NCBI RefSeq assembly: GCF_002245695.1
Contig: NZ_NOII01000001.1
Location: 558,001-622,000, forward strand
Direction of reading: 5' to 3'
Source: Fictibacillus aquaticus
Lineage (GTDB): Bacteria; Bacillota; Bacilli; Bacillales; Fictibacillaceae
Length of the DNA: 64,000 nt
The notes beneath the pieces are model-generated. The model was not told the origin of the DNA. It was given only the letters and a program-made list of their open reading frames with translations, and did not search any database. The position numbers and the translations under genes are program-made. Below, in pieces: positions 1 to 8,599 of the stretch; positions within the stretch are counted from its first letter, which is position 1, and every line of letters begins with the position of its first letter.

Positions 1-93
1 GGATCTGAACATGCCGAATTCTTCAGCCATTTCTTCTTTGAACCTGTTTGCTGCCTGCTCCGCTCCTGCAACGTCAAGCTTGTTTTTAGGCAT
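1..93 (-). CDS. Small acid-soluble spore protein-like start, alpha/beta type (partial)
   Basis: The first 31 codons are seen and the C-terminus lies outside the window. The segment LDVAGAEQAANRFKEEMAE followed by EFGM resembles the N-terminal half of alpha/beta-type SASPs, which protect DNA in dormant spores and carry a germination-protease site around an E-x-A-x-EFG stretch. The ATG at 91-93 follows a good AAGGAG ribosome site at 105-110. It reads in the same direction as ylqH and ends up downstream of it. Because the diagnostic C-terminal half (GG-E-TKRLV region) is not visible, the family call is probable, not certain. Confidence 0.68.
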   Translation of the reverse strand, partial: MPKNKLDVAGAEQAANRFKEEMAEEFGMFRS

Positions 94-131
94 TTTTAAT
101 CACTCTCCTTTTAGAGTTAGGATGCCCAAAA

Positions 132-422
132 TCAATTCTTTAATGTTTTTTCTTTCGCTTCTTTATCAAGCTTATATATATAAGCAAAAACTTCGGCTAC
201 CGCCTCAAATAATTCTGGCGGAATCTGACTTGAGATATCCAGCTTGGAAAGCAGATGAACGAGGGAAGGGTCTTTTTGCACAGGAATATCATGCTCTTTA
301 GCAATCGACATGATTTTTTCAGCTGCTGCACCGTTTCCTTTTGCGATCACTACAGGAGCCTCGTTCATGCCGTTTTTATATTTCATCGCTACTGCTTTTA
401 ACTTGTTGCGGTCATTGTTCAT
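132..422 (-). CDS. ylqH: FlhB C-terminal-like protein YlqH
   Basis: This 96-residue protein matches the cytoplasmic C-terminal domain of FlhB/YscU, the export switch of flagellar and type III secretion. It shows KAVAMKY, EAPVVIAKG, AAEKI, HDIPV and the ending IPPELFEAVAEVFAYIYKL. It has no membrane part. The alignment begins about where FlhB has its self-cleaving NPTH, but that motif is absent here (RNKL at the equivalent place), so it should not self-cleave. Its ATG overlaps the ylqG stop by four bases, so the two are translationally coupled. Function is unknown; it is a conserved orphan domain in Bacillus. Confidence 0.88.
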   Translation of the reverse strand: MNNDRNKLKAVAMKYKNGMNEAPVVIAKGNGAAAEKIMSIAKEHDIPVQKDPSLVHLLSKLDISSQIPPELFEAVAEVFAYIYKLDKEAKEKTLKN

Positions 423-1855
423 ATTTTCACATCCAGAGTGCGGAGATGCTGATTTTTCTCAGACAACGTGCCTGCCTGCTGTGCCCCAGAATGCTGTTTA
501 AACGATACACTGCTAAGCTGATAGCCCATTTCGGACATGTATGGTTTTAATTCTTCAGCAGCATGTTGAGCAAGAATCTCGATTCCTTGATAGCTGCTGA
601 AGAACGTTATCGCCATCACTTTGTTCTGTACGTTAATGTCTACTCCAAGCTGCTTAAGTTCCTCGAGCTCAAGCCACAGCCAAATCCGGCAGAAATCTTT
701 ATCTAATATATTATTCTTGTTTTTTTTGCCTTCCCAAATGATGCTTAGGTGCTTGGCAAATGTACCTTCGGGAAGCGGTATCTGCATGTAAATCTGCTGT
801 GAATGGTCAGCAGGAGCCGGCATGTTCAGCAGCTGCAGTCCTGTCACTTTGCTAATAAGATGTTCAGCCTGCATCTTGACTGCTGGAGGCGCCTCCTTGT
901 CCTCGATGAGAGCGAGCAGGACCATTTTAAGCGAATCTGCCGGATCCCCTTTATCCGGGAGGGGCTTTAAAAGCTGATGTTCGTGATGAATTCCGCTTGT
1001 TTTAATAAATTGTTCAAACGTTTGCTTAAAAAATTCTTTTACGGCTTGAGTCAAGGCTGGTCCGTTTTTTTCCCCTGCAGAAAGCAAAAGATGTTTTTCA
1101 GCAGGGCGCTCCATCGAACTGCTGCTTTCCTTAACACCAGCAGCTGCTGTGAAGTTTTCAACTGGCTGTATAGAAGATGGAACGCGTGTTTTCATCTGCG
1201 GATTTTCTTGATTTTCTTCGCTTTGCTGCAAAAAAAGGTAATCTTTGAGTAAAGCTGCTGTTTTGGATGCGGCAGGAAAGCGTAAATCTGAGTTTTTTAA
1301 TGTATCGAAAAGGACTTGCATATCATCTTGTATATGCGTGCCTTGCATGGCATTCTTCAGTCCCATAACAACAGCTTTAGATGGCTGCAGCTGAAGGTCT
1401 GAAAGCTTTTGAAGAACAGCTCTATCCAGTTTAGGTTCGCTGTTATCGGAATGCTTCATTAAAAGAGCTGAGGCAGTAACAAGGCCTTTCGTTAACGGCA
1501 ACCCTTCTTCGTCCAAAAATGAGAGCGCCCTCAAATGTTCGCTTGTATTTTTCAGTTCCATTTTTTGCAGAAGTTTTGGCCAGTCTCTATCATGCGCCAG
1601 GCTGTCAGATGATTTCAGCACGGGCTGTTCGCCCGAACGAGCAGACACAACTTCAAACACGTATGTTTTTCCTTTTTCAAGGGCTGTTTCTAGCTTTGCA
1701 GTAAAAACACCGTTTTTCAGCTGAACTGCAGCTGTCCCATCAAGAAACAGATCGGTTATTTTCCCAGTCAGCAGCTGCCCTTCCCTAAATGTGATCATTC
1801 CTGAGAAAGACGATGAAAGTGACCTGTTTACAAGCAAATCATAAAGCTGAATCAT
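419..1855 (-). CDS. ylqG: FliK-like protein YlqG
   Basis: A 478-residue protein, homologue by position and context of B. subtilis YlqG. The frame is open upstream into rnhB, but the ATG at 1853-1855 has AGGAGAG at 1864-1870 ahead of it, so I start there. The middle is low in conserved motifs. Residues about 353-455 (from YMQIPLPEG to LSSVSFKQ) look like the C-terminal domain of the flagellar hook-length protein FliK: a basic strand segment, then WLELEELKQLGVDINV and a helix ending in EMGYQLSSVSF. Its partner gene ylqH encodes an FlhB-like domain. No signal peptide or membrane segment is seen. The exact role is unknown. Confidence 0.8.
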   Translation of the reverse strand: MIQLYDLLVNRSLSSSFSGMITFREGQLLTGKITDLFLDGTAAVQLKNGVFTAKLETALEKGKTYVFEVVSARSGEQPVLKSSDSLAHDRDWPKLLQKMELKNTSEHLRALSFLDEEGLPLTKGLVTASALLMKHSDNSEPKLDRAVLQKLSDLQLQPSKAVVMGLKNAMQGTHIQDDMQVLFDTLKNSDLRFPAASKTAALLKDYLFLQQSEENQENPQMKTRVPSSIQPVENFTAAAGVKESSSSMERPAEKHLLLSAGEKNGPALTQAVKEFFKQTFEQFIKTSGIHHEHQLLKPLPDKGDPADSLKMVLLALIEDKEAPPAVKMQAEHLISKVTGLQLLNMPAPADHSQQIYMQIPLPEGTFAKHLSIIWEGKKNKNNILDKDFCRIWLWLELEELKQLGVDINVQNKVMAITFFSSYQGIEILAQHAAEELKPYMSEMGYQLSSVSFKQHSGAQQAGTLSEKNQHLRTLDVKI

Positions 1856-1874
1856 ATCAGCCACTCTCCTTATT

Positions 1875-2648
1875 TTACGAGCTGTATGCCTGCACCGGCG
1901 CAAAAGACTTTCTATGTTCTTCCGTCGGACCATACTCTTTTAGCCCTTGCAGATGCTCTGCTGTCCCATAGCCCATATTTTTAGCAAACCCGTACTGCGG
2001 ATAGTCTTCATGCAATTTTTTCATGTATTGATCTCTTGTCACCTTCGCTACAATGGATGCTGCAGCGATAGATATGCTTTTCTCATCGCCTTTTATAATC
2101 TTTGTCTGTGCGATATTGATATCTATTGTCATAGCATCAATGAGTACATGGTGAGGGGTTACAGAGAGCCCTTCAACCGCTTCTACCATTGCTGCTTTTG
2201 AGGCTTGGTATATATTAATACGGTCAATTTCAGGCGGTGAGATCATAGAAACCGAGACACTAATTGCATTGTCCATGATCTGGCTATACAGCTTGTCCCG
2301 CATTTTTTCACTGACCTTCTTAGAATCGTTGATCCCTCTCGGCGCCCATCCTGCAGGAAGGATGACCGCAGCGGCGACTACAGGACCGGCAAGCGGACCT
2401 CTGCCTACTTCGTCGACGCCCGCAATAAGCTCCTCTCCGCGGCTGAGGCAACCTTTTTCAAACAAACTCATTTCATCCAGTCTTCTCAATTCTGCTTCTT
2501 CTTTTTTAATTCTTCTCTTAAAACGATCCAGCAGGCTCTGAACACCTGCGCGTTCATCACTTTCATACTGCTGAATCAGCAGCTTTGTTTCATCTATACC
2601 TGCAGTCTTCAATATTACTTCGATCGATTTGACGCTTTCAGTTTTCAT
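1875..2648 (-). CDS. rnhB: Ribonuclease HII
   Basis: The enzyme cuts the RNA strand of RNA-DNA hybrids and starts removal of single ribonucleotides misinserted in DNA. The family signature AGVDEVGRGPLAGPVVAAAV is present with catalytic D79 and E80; D171 (in LIDAM) and D188 (in KGDEK) complete the acidic site. The IAAASIVAKVTRD block follows. Its 257 residues include the N-terminal extension typical of Bacillus RnhB. The stop lies 19 bases before the ylqG start, so rnhB-ylqG-ylqH probably form one transcript. A terminator at 2737-2775 separates it from rbgA upstream. Confidence 0.97.
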   Translation of the reverse strand: MKTESVKSIEVILKTAGIDETKLLIQQYESDERAGVQSLLDRFKRRIKKEEAELRRLDEMSLFEKGCLSRGEELIAGVDEVGRGPLAGPVVAAAVILPAGWAPRGINDSKKVSEKMRDKLYSQIMDNAISVSVSMISPPEIDRINIYQASKAAMVEAVEGLSVTPHHVLIDAMTIDINIAQTKIIKGDEKSISIAAASIVAKVTRDQYMKKLHEDYPQYGFAKNMGYGTAEHLQGLKEYGPTEEHRKSFAPVQAYSS

Positions 2649-2736
2649 ATATGTACTCCATCATGGTTAATATTAATATCGGTTCTATGAATTTATTATA
2701 AAGCAAATAAAGACAACTTGGCCGGCGGTAACAGTA

Positions 2737-2775
2737 AAAAAGGCAAGCCATAAAAGAATGGCCCGCCTTTTTTAT
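2737..2775 (-). terminator. Intrinsic terminator after rbgA
   Basis: On the minus strand GGCGGGCCAT pairs with ATGGCTTGCC (two G-U pairs), followed by a run of six T. It starts a few bases after the rbgA stop and separates rbgA from rnhB. Confidence 0.85.
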
Positions 2776-2781
2776 CCACAT

Positions 2782-3633
2782 TTATTCTTCCGGCTTCTCA
2801 AACGTCAGGCGTCCTAGCTTCTCTGCTCTCAAATCACGCAGTATCAATTCCGCTGCCCTGTCAAAATCGATTTCTCCGCCTGAGACGAGGCAGCCTCTGC
2901 GCTTCCCGATCTCTGCGAACAAATCGACAGGCTCGTCAGGAAATTGTTCAATATTGTAGCGTTCCTTGAGTCTTGCAGGATATGTCTCTTTTAAATAAGA
3001 AAGCGTAAAAAGAATAACATCGCTGAAGTCGAACAGTGTTTCTTTAATCGCGCCTGTTACGGCCAGTTTTCTGCCGATCGTTTCGTCCTCAAACTTTGGC
3101 CACAATATTCCCGGTGTATCGAGCAATTCTAATGATTTTCCGCATTTGATCCATTGCTGTTTTTTTGTAACACCAGGCTTATCTCCTGTTACAGCAATGT
3201 TTTTACCCGCCATCCGGTTAATAAGAGTGGACTTTCCGACGTTTGGGATCCCGACGATCAGCGCTCTCACTGCCCGCGGCTGAACAATGCCCTTGGCCCT
3301 CATCTTGTCAAACTTCTCTTTTACAAGCTCTTTCGCCGCAGCCTCGATCTTTTCGACACCTTTTCCTGTTCTAGAATTTAAGGCAAGAGAAGGGATTCCT
3401 TTTTCTTTAAAATATTTTTCCCAGGATTTCGTGATTTCCGGATCGGCCATATCTGCTTTGTTGAGAAGCAGGAGCCTTGGCTTGTTTCCGATAATCTGGT
3501 CGATCATAGGATTCCTTGAAGCAAGAGGAATTCTTGCATCTACAAGTTCGAACACGACATCGATCATCTTTAGTTTTTCTGTAATTTCCCGGCGCGCCTT
3601 CGCCATATGGCCGGGGAACCATTGAATGGTCAT
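2782..3633 (-). CDS. rbgA: Ribosome assembly GTPase RbgA
   Basis: RbgA (YlqF) is the essential GTPase that matures the 50S subunit late in assembly, near uL6 and helix 42. The GTPase motifs are circularly permuted as the family requires: G4 NKAD at 58-61 comes first, then G1 GIPNVGKST at 128-136 and G3 DTPG at 172-175. The N-terminus ([11 protein letters not shown]) and C-terminal helical ANTAR-like domain are intact; 283 residues is normal. The ATG at 3631-3633 has an AAGGTGG ribosome site. It lies 13 bases after the signal peptidase gene. Confidence 0.98.
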   Translation of the reverse strand: MTIQWFPGHMAKARREITEKLKMIDVVFELVDARIPLASRNPMIDQIIGNKPRLLLLNKADMADPEITKSWEKYFKEKGIPSLALNSRTGKGVEKIEAAAKELVKEKFDKMRAKGIVQPRAVRALIVGIPNVGKSTLINRMAGKNIAVTGDKPGVTKKQQWIKCGKSLELLDTPGILWPKFEDETIGRKLAVTGAIKETLFDFSDVILFTLSYLKETYPARLKERYNIEQFPDEPVDLFAEIGKRRGCLVSGGEIDFDRAAELILRDLRAEKLGRLTFEKPEE

Positions 3634-3646
3634 GCATCCACCTTCT

Positions 3647-4198
3647 TTACTTTACAAAGCCGATATCTGAAAGAGGCCAAAATTGGAACGACGCTTTTCC
3701 GATGATGTCATCGATCTTGACTGTTCCGATATTTCGGCTGTCACTGCTGTTGCGGCGATTGTCACCAAGGACGAAAAGTTCCCCTTCCGGCACTTTCTTT
3801 TCAGCGGTTACTTCATACAGCGTGAAATCATACGTTAAGTTTCCGTCTTTTGTTTTCTCTTTATACGGCTTCAAATATTCTTCATTAACTTTCTTGTCGT
3901 TGACGTAAAGCACGTCATTTTTATATTTGATTCTGTCACCGGGAAGTCCGATTACGCGTTTTATATAATCTTTTTCCTCTGTGGCCTTGAAAACGACAAT
4001 GTCAAAACGGTCAGGCTCTCCTATTACATAGCTTAATTTATTGACTACTAGACGGTCTTGATGATGAAGTGTCGGCATCATAGACTGGCCGTCAACAACG
4101 ATAGGTGCAAATAGGAAGAAACGGATGATACCGGCAAGCAGCAGCGCAGCAGCCAAAGCTTTAATCCATTCCCAAGTCTCATTTTTCTTTCGTGTCAT
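3647..4198 (-). CDS. lepB: Signal peptidase I
   Basis: A type I signal peptidase that removes signal peptides outside the membrane. One membrane segment (about residues 12-30) is followed by the catalytic serine S39 in GQSMMPTL and the catalytic lysine K80 in [12 protein letters not shown]; the GDNR-NSSDSR box near the end is also clear. Its 183 residues with one anchor match Gram-positive Sip enzymes. B. subtilis has its sip genes elsewhere, but several other bacilli keep a copy here between rplS and rbgA. It follows the rplS terminator, so it needs its own promoter or read-through; no good promoter is visible. Confidence 0.96.
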   Translation of the reverse strand: MTRKKNETWEWIKALAAALLLAGIIRFFLFAPIVVDGQSMMPTLHHQDRLVVNKLSYVIGEPDRFDIVVFKATEEKDYIKRVIGLPGDRIKYKNDVLYVNDKKVNEEYLKPYKEKTKDGNLTYDFTLYEVTAEKKVPEGELFVLGDNRRNSSDSRNIGTVKIDDIIGKASFQFWPLSDIGFVK

Positions 4199-4244
4199 AA
4201 CTTTTCCTCACTTACGCCAAGTATATGTATGATCTTTAATATGG

Positions 4245-4278
4245 AAAAAGGAGCTTGAAAAAGTCAAGCTCCTTTTTT
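4245..4278 (-). terminator. Intrinsic terminator after rplS
   Basis: A perfect hairpin: AAAAAGGAGCTTGA, a five-base loop, then its complement with a T run on both strands. It lies ten bases after the rplS stop. Confidence 0.92.
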
Positions 4279-4287
4279 GAAAAATTA

Positions 4288-4632
4288 TTAACGAATTTCT
4301 TTAATACGAGCTGCTTTACCGCGAAGTGCACGTAGGTAGTATAGCTTCGCACGGCGAACTTTACCACGGCGGACAACTTCAAGGTTTGCGATCTTAGGTG
4401 AATGTAATGGGAACGCACGCTCCACACCAACACCGTAAGATACTTTACGAACAGTAAACGTTTCAGAGATTCCTGAACCGCGCTTCTTGATAACAACGCC
4501 CTCAAAAAGCTGGATACGCTCACGAGTTCCCTCGATTACTTTCACGTGTACACGAACTGTGTCACCTGAACGGAAAGCAGGAAGATCGTTCTTTAACTGT
4601 TCTTTCGCTAGATCTGCAATAAGCTGTTGCAT
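4288..4632 (-). CDS. rplS: 50S ribosomal protein L19
   Basis: bL19, 114 residues, sits at the interface of the two subunits. The start [18 protein letters not shown], the block [20 protein letters not shown] and the [13 protein letters not shown] tail are characteristic. A ribosome site GGAGG lies just upstream. It has its own promoter (4720-4749) and is closed by the terminator at 4245-4278, so it forms a single-gene unit downstream of trmD, with a leader that may be autoregulatory. Confidence 0.98.
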   Translation of the reverse strand: MQQLIADLAKEQLKNDLPAFRSGDTVRVHVKVIEGTRERIQLFEGVVIKKRGSGISETFTVRKVSYGVGVERAFPLHSPKIANLEVVRRGKVRRAKLYYLRALRGKAARIKEIR

Positions 4633-4713
4633 AGTTATTGCCTCCTTTTCAACAGATGTTCATGCTAACATAAAAAAGCAGCGGAACACCGGAATAATGC
4701 AGCATAAGCCACA
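4633..4713 (-). ncRNA. Putative L19 leader (rplS 5' UTR)
   Basis: The untranslated leader between the rplS promoter and its start is about 75 bases. An L19 leader RNA is known in Bacillus and other low-GC Gram-positives at this position. I assign it by position only; I did not fold it or match it to the consensus. Confidence 0.45.
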
Positions 4714-4719
4714 AAGAAT

Positions 4720-4749
4720 ATAATAGCATATTTATCTCATTGATGGCAA
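4720..4749 (-). promoter_or_regulatory. Sigma-A promoter of rplS
   Basis: On the minus strand TTGCCA (4744-4749) and TATTAT (4720-4725) are separated by 18 bases. It lies between the trmD stop and rplS. Confidence 0.7.
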
Positions 4750-4764
4750 GAAAGCATTACGAAT

Positions 4765-5505
4765 TTATTCGTCTTTCTTCCACTTCGATAGCCAATCTTT
4801 CTCTTTGTCAGACAGCTGCTTATCTGCCAGTAAATCCGGTCTTCTTTCATATGTTCTTTTAAGCGATTCTTTATTTCTCCATTCCTCAATTAAAGCGTGG
4901 TTTCCTGACTGCAGAACATCAGGCACTTTCAATCCCCTGAAATCAGCTGGCCTAGTATAATGCGGATGCTCAAGCATCCCTGTGGAAAACGAATCCTGCT
5001 TATGAGATTCTTCATTCCCTAGCACTTCAGGAAGGAGTCTAGTTACAGCGTCCACGACAACCATCGCACCGAGCTCCCCGCCAGTCAGGACATAGTCCCC
5101 TATCGAGATTTCATCTGTAGCAAGATGCTGACGGATTCTTTCATCATAGCCTTCATAATGGCCGCAAATAATAATCAGATGATCTTCTCGCGCAAGTTCC
5201 TCCGCTTTTTTTTGCGAGAATCGTTCTCCCTGCGGGCACATAAGCACGATGCGCGGCTTTTTTGCGCTCTCTCTTTTTTCGGATATTGCTGCTGCAGCAT
5301 CAAATATCGGCTGTGGAGCAAGGACCATTCCCGCACCGCCGCCATAAGGGTAGTCATCCACCCTGCGGTGTTTGTTTTCTGCGTAATCGCGGAAATCTGT
5401 GACCGAAAACGAGACAGCGCCTTTTTCCTGTGCCTTTTTTAAGATGGAAGAATGAAGAACACCTGAAAACATTTCAGGGAACAGTGTCAAAATATCGAAT
5501 TTCAT
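4765..5505 (-). CDS. trmD: tRNA (guanine-37-N1)-methyltransferase
   Basis: TrmD methylates G37 next to the anticodon and prevents +1 frameshifting. It is a SPOUT enzyme with a trefoil knot; the knot region shows [24 protein letters not shown] and the [13 protein letters not shown] loop. Its 246 residues are normal. The start is two bases after the rimM stop, so the pair is coupled, as in most bacteria. Confidence 0.98.
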   Translation of the reverse strand: MKFDILTLFPEMFSGVLHSSILKKAQEKGAVSFSVTDFRDYAENKHRRVDDYPYGGGAGMVLAPQPIFDAAAAISEKRESAKKPRIVLMCPQGERFSQKKAEELAREDHLIIICGHYEGYDERIRQHLATDEISIGDYVLTGGELGAMVVVDAVTRLLPEVLGNEESHKQDSFSTGMLEHPHYTRPADFRGLKVPDVLQSGNHALIEEWRNKESLKRTYERRPDLLADKQLSDKEKDWLSKWKKDE

Positions 5506-5507
5506 TT

Positions 5508-6023
5508 TTACAGAAGGCCTTCCAGCAATGTGATGACGACTTTCTGTTCTTGAACATCGACCGATTTAACAACTGACGGAATATAAGGAATCAAAATGTC
5601 TTTTCCAAAGCCTTTCCGCTTCACAACCCACACATCATTTGCACCTGGTGACAGGATTTCTTTAATCTTGCCAAGTTCTTCCCCTTCATCAGTAAAAACA
5701 CTGCAGCCGATTATTTGATGATAGAAGAATTCTCCTTCCTCAAGTTCTACTTCTTCACTTGCAGGAACCTTCAGCAGCAGGCCTTTAAATGGTTCAACAT
5801 CATTGATGTTTGGATGCCCTTCAAATGTCAGAAGATCAAACTGCTTGTGCTTACGGTGCGCTGATATAGTCACTGGAGCCATATCGCCGTTTTCTTTTGC
5901 CACGAACAATGTCTTTCCTTTTTTATAGCGTTCCTCAGGAAAATCTGTTCTTGAAATAACGCGGACCTCGCCGCGGATGCCGTGCGTGTTGACGATTTTA
6001 CCTACGTTCAGCCATTCTGTCAT
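5508..6023 (-). CDS. rimM: 16S rRNA processing protein RimM
   Basis: RimM helps maturation of the 30S head and binds uS19. The N-terminal barrel ([19 protein letters not shown]) and C-terminal PRC-barrel ([15 protein letters not shown], then ANDVWVV and [14 protein letters not shown]) are both intact; 171 residues. It is directly upstream of trmD. In B. subtilis, ylqD lies between khpA and rimM; here that gene is absent and a terminator for khpA occupies the gap. Confidence 0.97.
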   Translation of the reverse strand: MTEWLNVGKIVNTHGIRGEVRVISRTDFPEERYKKGKTLFVAKENGDMAPVTISAHRKHKQFDLLTFEGHPNINDVEPFKGLLLKVPASEEVELEEGEFFYHQIIGCSVFTDEGEELGKIKEILSPGANDVWVVKRKGFGKDILIPYIPSVVKSVDVQEQKVVITLLEGLL

Positions 6024-6100
6024 GTACTCACTCCGCCTTCTTTTTATTGATTGTTCTCTTAAGGTTTGTATTTATCGCCGCCGTATTCTTTCTTACATAA

Positions 6101-6132
6101 GAAAAAAGGGAGGAGGCAGGCCTCATCCCTTT
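6101..6132 (-). terminator. Intrinsic terminator after khpA
   Basis: On the minus strand AAGGGA-GAGG pairs with CCTC-TCCCTT, followed by TTTTTTC. It begins at the khpA stop codon. It would end the ffh-rpsP-khpA transcript, leaving rimM-trmD to a promoter in the short gap or to read-through. Confidence 0.75.
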
Positions 6133-6359
6133 TAAACGATTTCAAGCGAAATCCTTTTATTGTGATTTGTGCCTGCAGCATTCACTACAGTACGAATCGC
6201 TTTGGCAACACGCCCTTGCTTGCCGATCACTTTTCCCATATCGGATGCATGAACGGTAAGCTGATAGACAAGCTTGCTGCCTTCTTCTACTTCTCTGACG
6301 CTGACTTCTTCTGGATGATCAACTAGAGCTTTAACAATCGTTTCGATCAACTCTGTCAT
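6132..6359 (-). CDS. khpA: KH-domain RNA-binding protein KhpA
   Basis: A small (75 residue) single KH-domain protein (YlqC), RNA-binding partner of KhpB/Jag-type proteins. The KH signature is VIGKQGRVAKAIRTVV, with the GKQG loop as the GxxG. The frame opens with a GTG three bases ahead, but the ATG at 6357-6359 sits seven bases after GGAG, so I use the ATG. It follows rpsP with a short gap, and is probably co-transcribed with it. Confidence 0.95.
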   Translation of the reverse strand: MTELIETIVKALVDHPEEVSVREVEEGSKLVYQLTVHASDMGKVIGKQGRVAKAIRTVVNAAGTNHNKRISLEIV

Positions 6360-6380
6360 CACAGTTCTCCTCAGTCCAAA

Positions 6381-6653
6381 TTATTTTTGGTTTTTTGCGT
6401 TGTGGAACTTTTCCATCAAACCAGCTTTAGAGAAAAGGTTGCGTACAGTGTCAGAAGGCTTAGCGCCGTTCTGCATCCACTGAAGAGCTTTCTCTTCGTT
6501 GATCTTTACTTCTGCTGGTACTGTTACTGGATTGTAGTATCCGATTTCTTCAATGAAACGTCCGTCACGAGGAGAACGAGAATCTGCTACTACTACACGA
6601 TAGAAAGGAGCTTTATGAGCACCCATACGCTTTAAACGAATTTTAACTGCCAT
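6381..6653 (-). CDS. rpsP: 30S ribosomal protein S16
   Basis: bS16, 90 residues, an early-binding 30S assembly protein. The start [30 protein letters not shown] is the family signature, and [10 protein letters not shown] follows. The ribosome site CGGAGG is upstream. It follows ffh, and a promoter of its own lies in the 81-base gap. Confidence 0.98.
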   Translation of the reverse strand: MAVKIRLKRMGAHKAPFYRVVVADSRSPRDGRFIEEIGYYNPVTVPAEVKINEEKALQWMQNGAKPSDTVRNLFSKAGLMEKFHNAKNQK

Positions 6654-6692
6654 TTAAAAATACACCTCCGAAAATAGTTCACACAAAATAAT

Positions 6693-6721
6693 ATAATAGT
6701 ATAAATTGACAGGTTTGTAAA
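6693..6721 (-). promoter_or_regulatory. Sigma-A promoter of rpsP
   Basis: TTTACA (6716-6721) and TATTAT (6693-6698) with a 17-base spacer on the minus strand. The -35 hexamer sits inside a 7-base inverted repeat (6710-6725, CAGGTTT and AAACCTG) just after ffh. Confidence 0.6.
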
Positions 6722-6734
6722 CCTGAAAATTCTG

Positions 6735-8078
6735 TTACATAAAAGGGAATTTCATACCGCCTTTTTTCTTCCCTTTCATCATGCCGGACATTTGTTTCAT
6801 CATTTTCTTCATGTCCTCAAATTGTTTAAGCAGTCTGTTGACTTCTTGAATCGGACGGCCTGAGCCTTTCGCAATCCGTTTCTTGCGGCTTGCGTTGATC
6901 ACTTCTGGCTGTTCACGCTCATACTTCGTCATCGACTGGATGATGGCCTCCACGTGGCTGATCTGCTTATCATCGATCTGCACGTTTTTCAGGCCTTTCA
7001 TCTTATTGGCACCAGGGAGCATGCCAAGTATCTCATCAAGAGGGCCCATCTTCTTGACTTGGCCCATCTGCTCGAGAAAGTCATCGAAGGTAAAGCTCAT
7101 GTCCCGCATTTTTTTCTGCAGTTCTTTTGCCTTCTCATCGTCGACTGTAACTTGAGCCTTTTCGATAAGAGTCAGTACATCACCCATGCCGAGTATACGG
7201 GAAGCCATACGGTCCGGATGGAACGGCTCAATTGCATCCATCTTTTCTCCAAGTCCGACAAACTTGATCGGAAGACCTGTTACGGCTTTAATGGAGAGCG
7301 CAGCTCCTCCTCGAGTATCGCCATCAAGCTTTGTCAGAATCACCCCAGTCAAGCCGAGCTGTTCGTTGAAGCTTTCAGCGACATTCACTGCATCCTGTCC
7401 AGTCATCGAATCCACAACAAGAAGAATTTCATCAGGCTTAACAGCTTCCTTAACCTGCTTCAATTCTCCCATAAGGTTCTCATCTATATGCAGACGTCCT
7501 GCAGTATCGATGAAAACATAATCGTTATGGTCTTCTTTAGCCTTTTGGACAGCCTGTTTGGCAATCTCGACCGGACTAATCTGGTCACCGAGTGAGAAAA
7601 CCGGCATGTCCAGCTGCTTGCCGAGTGTCTCAAGCTGCTTAATAGCGGCTGGACGATAAATATCAGCAGCTGCCATGAGCGGTTTCTTATTCTGTTTCTT
7701 TCTTAAGTGGTTGGCAAGCTTTCCAGATGTGGTAGTCTTACCAGCACCTTGCAGCCCGACCATCATGACAACGGTTGGCGGACGGCTGCTCACGGCAATT
7801 TTGCTCTGCTCACCGCCTAGAAGCGCAGTAAGTTCCTCATTAACAACTTTTACAACCTGCTGGCCCGGCGTCAGGCTTTTTAGCACTTCCTGTCCTACCG
7901 CACGTTCCGAAACCTTCTTAATGAAGTCTTTTACCACTTTGAAATTAACGTCCGCTTCAAGTAAGGCGAGCCTCACTTCACGCATCATCACTTTAACATC
8001 CGCTTCTTCTACTTTCCCTTTTCCGCGGATTTTCTGCAATGTGCTTTGAAGACGGTCTGCTAATCCTTCAAAAGCCAT
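6735..8078 (-). CDS. ffh: Signal recognition particle protein Ffh
   Basis: The SRP54 GTPase that, with 4.5S/scRNA, brings nascent membrane and secreted proteins to FtsY. N domain 1-90, G domain with GLQGAGKT at 108-115, DTAGR and TKLDGD, then the methionine-rich M domain ending in KKMMKQMSGMMKGKKKGG. Its 447 residues are normal. It starts 15 bases after ylxM, its usual partner. Confidence 0.98.
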   Translation of the reverse strand: MAFEGLADRLQSTLQKIRGKGKVEEADVKVMMREVRLALLEADVNFKVVKDFIKKVSERAVGQEVLKSLTPGQQVVKVVNEELTALLGGEQSKIAVSSRPPTVVMMVGLQGAGKTTTSGKLANHLRKKQNKKPLMAAADIYRPAAIKQLETLGKQLDMPVFSLGDQISPVEIAKQAVQKAKEDHNDYVFIDTAGRLHIDENLMGELKQVKEAVKPDEILLVVDSMTGQDAVNVAESFNEQLGLTGVILTKLDGDTRGGAALSIKAVTGLPIKFVGLGEKMDAIEPFHPDRMASRILGMGDVLTLIEKAQVTVDDEKAKELQKKMRDMSFTFDDFLEQMGQVKKMGPLDEILGMLPGANKMKGLKNVQIDDKQISHVEAIIQSMTKYEREQPEVINASRKKRIAKGSGRPIQEVNRLLKQFEDMKKMMKQMSGMMKGKKKGGMKFPFM

Positions 8079-8093
8079 ATAATGAATCGCCCC

Positions 8094-8417
8094 CTATTCC
8101 ATTTTGTCAAGGCGATCAATGATCGCGGAGATTTCTTCAGAGTTATCGCCGATCAGCTTCTTCAATTCCTTCAGCAGCTGGTCGCGTTCCTGAGACTTTG
8201 AGAAAAGTCCAAGCTTTTCTTCGTATTCCTCCAGCATCGCCTCTGTACGCTTTATATTATCATACACGGCCTGACGGCTGACCTCATACTGTTCCGCGAT
8301 TTCCCCAAGCGAATAATCGTCCAGGTAATAAAGAAACATATAGTTCTTTTGCTTAGGCGTCAGCAATGATTGATAGAAGTCAAACAAATAGTTAATGCGC
8401 ATTGTTTTATCAAGCAT
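8094..8417 (-). CDS. ylxM: UPF0122 helix-turn-helix protein YlxM
   Basis: A 107-residue helical protein of the UPF0122 family, nearly always beside ffh. A sigma-70 region-4-like helix-turn-helix is seen at [20 protein letters not shown]. The family has been linked to SRP assembly in other Gram-positives (streptococcal YlxM), but the exact role is not settled. It has a strong promoter of its own, so ylxM-ffh start a transcription unit. Confidence 0.93.
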   Translation of the reverse strand: MLDKTMRINYLFDFYQSLLTPKQKNYMFLYYLDDYSLGEIAEQYEVSRQAVYDNIKRTEAMLEEYEEKLGLFSKSQERDQLLKELKKLIGDNSEEISAIIDRLDKME

Positions 8418-8458
8418 GCCGAGTCACCCCTTGTTAAGTGAAAAGCCTTTACGTATAC

Positions 8459-8487
8459 AATATACTATCCGGTTTATCACATGTCAA
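8459..8487 (-). promoter_or_regulatory. Sigma-A promoter of ylxM-ffh
   Basis: TTGACA (8482-8487) and TATATT (8459-8464) with a 17-base spacer on the minus strand, about 40 bases before the ylxM start. Confidence 0.85.
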
Positions 8488-8599
8488 GTTTTTTTCTTGT
8501 CGCAAAAACCAATCAACCATAACTGCCAATGAGCGACATCAATCCAAGAACAAAGCAGCATGAGAAGGATACTTTAAGCGCGCTTAGGAGAGCATTGAA

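Noticed and set aside
6954-7595. 213-codon open frame on the plus strand
   Set aside because: Entirely antisense to ffh, which has full SRP54 motifs; no ribosome site and no family features.
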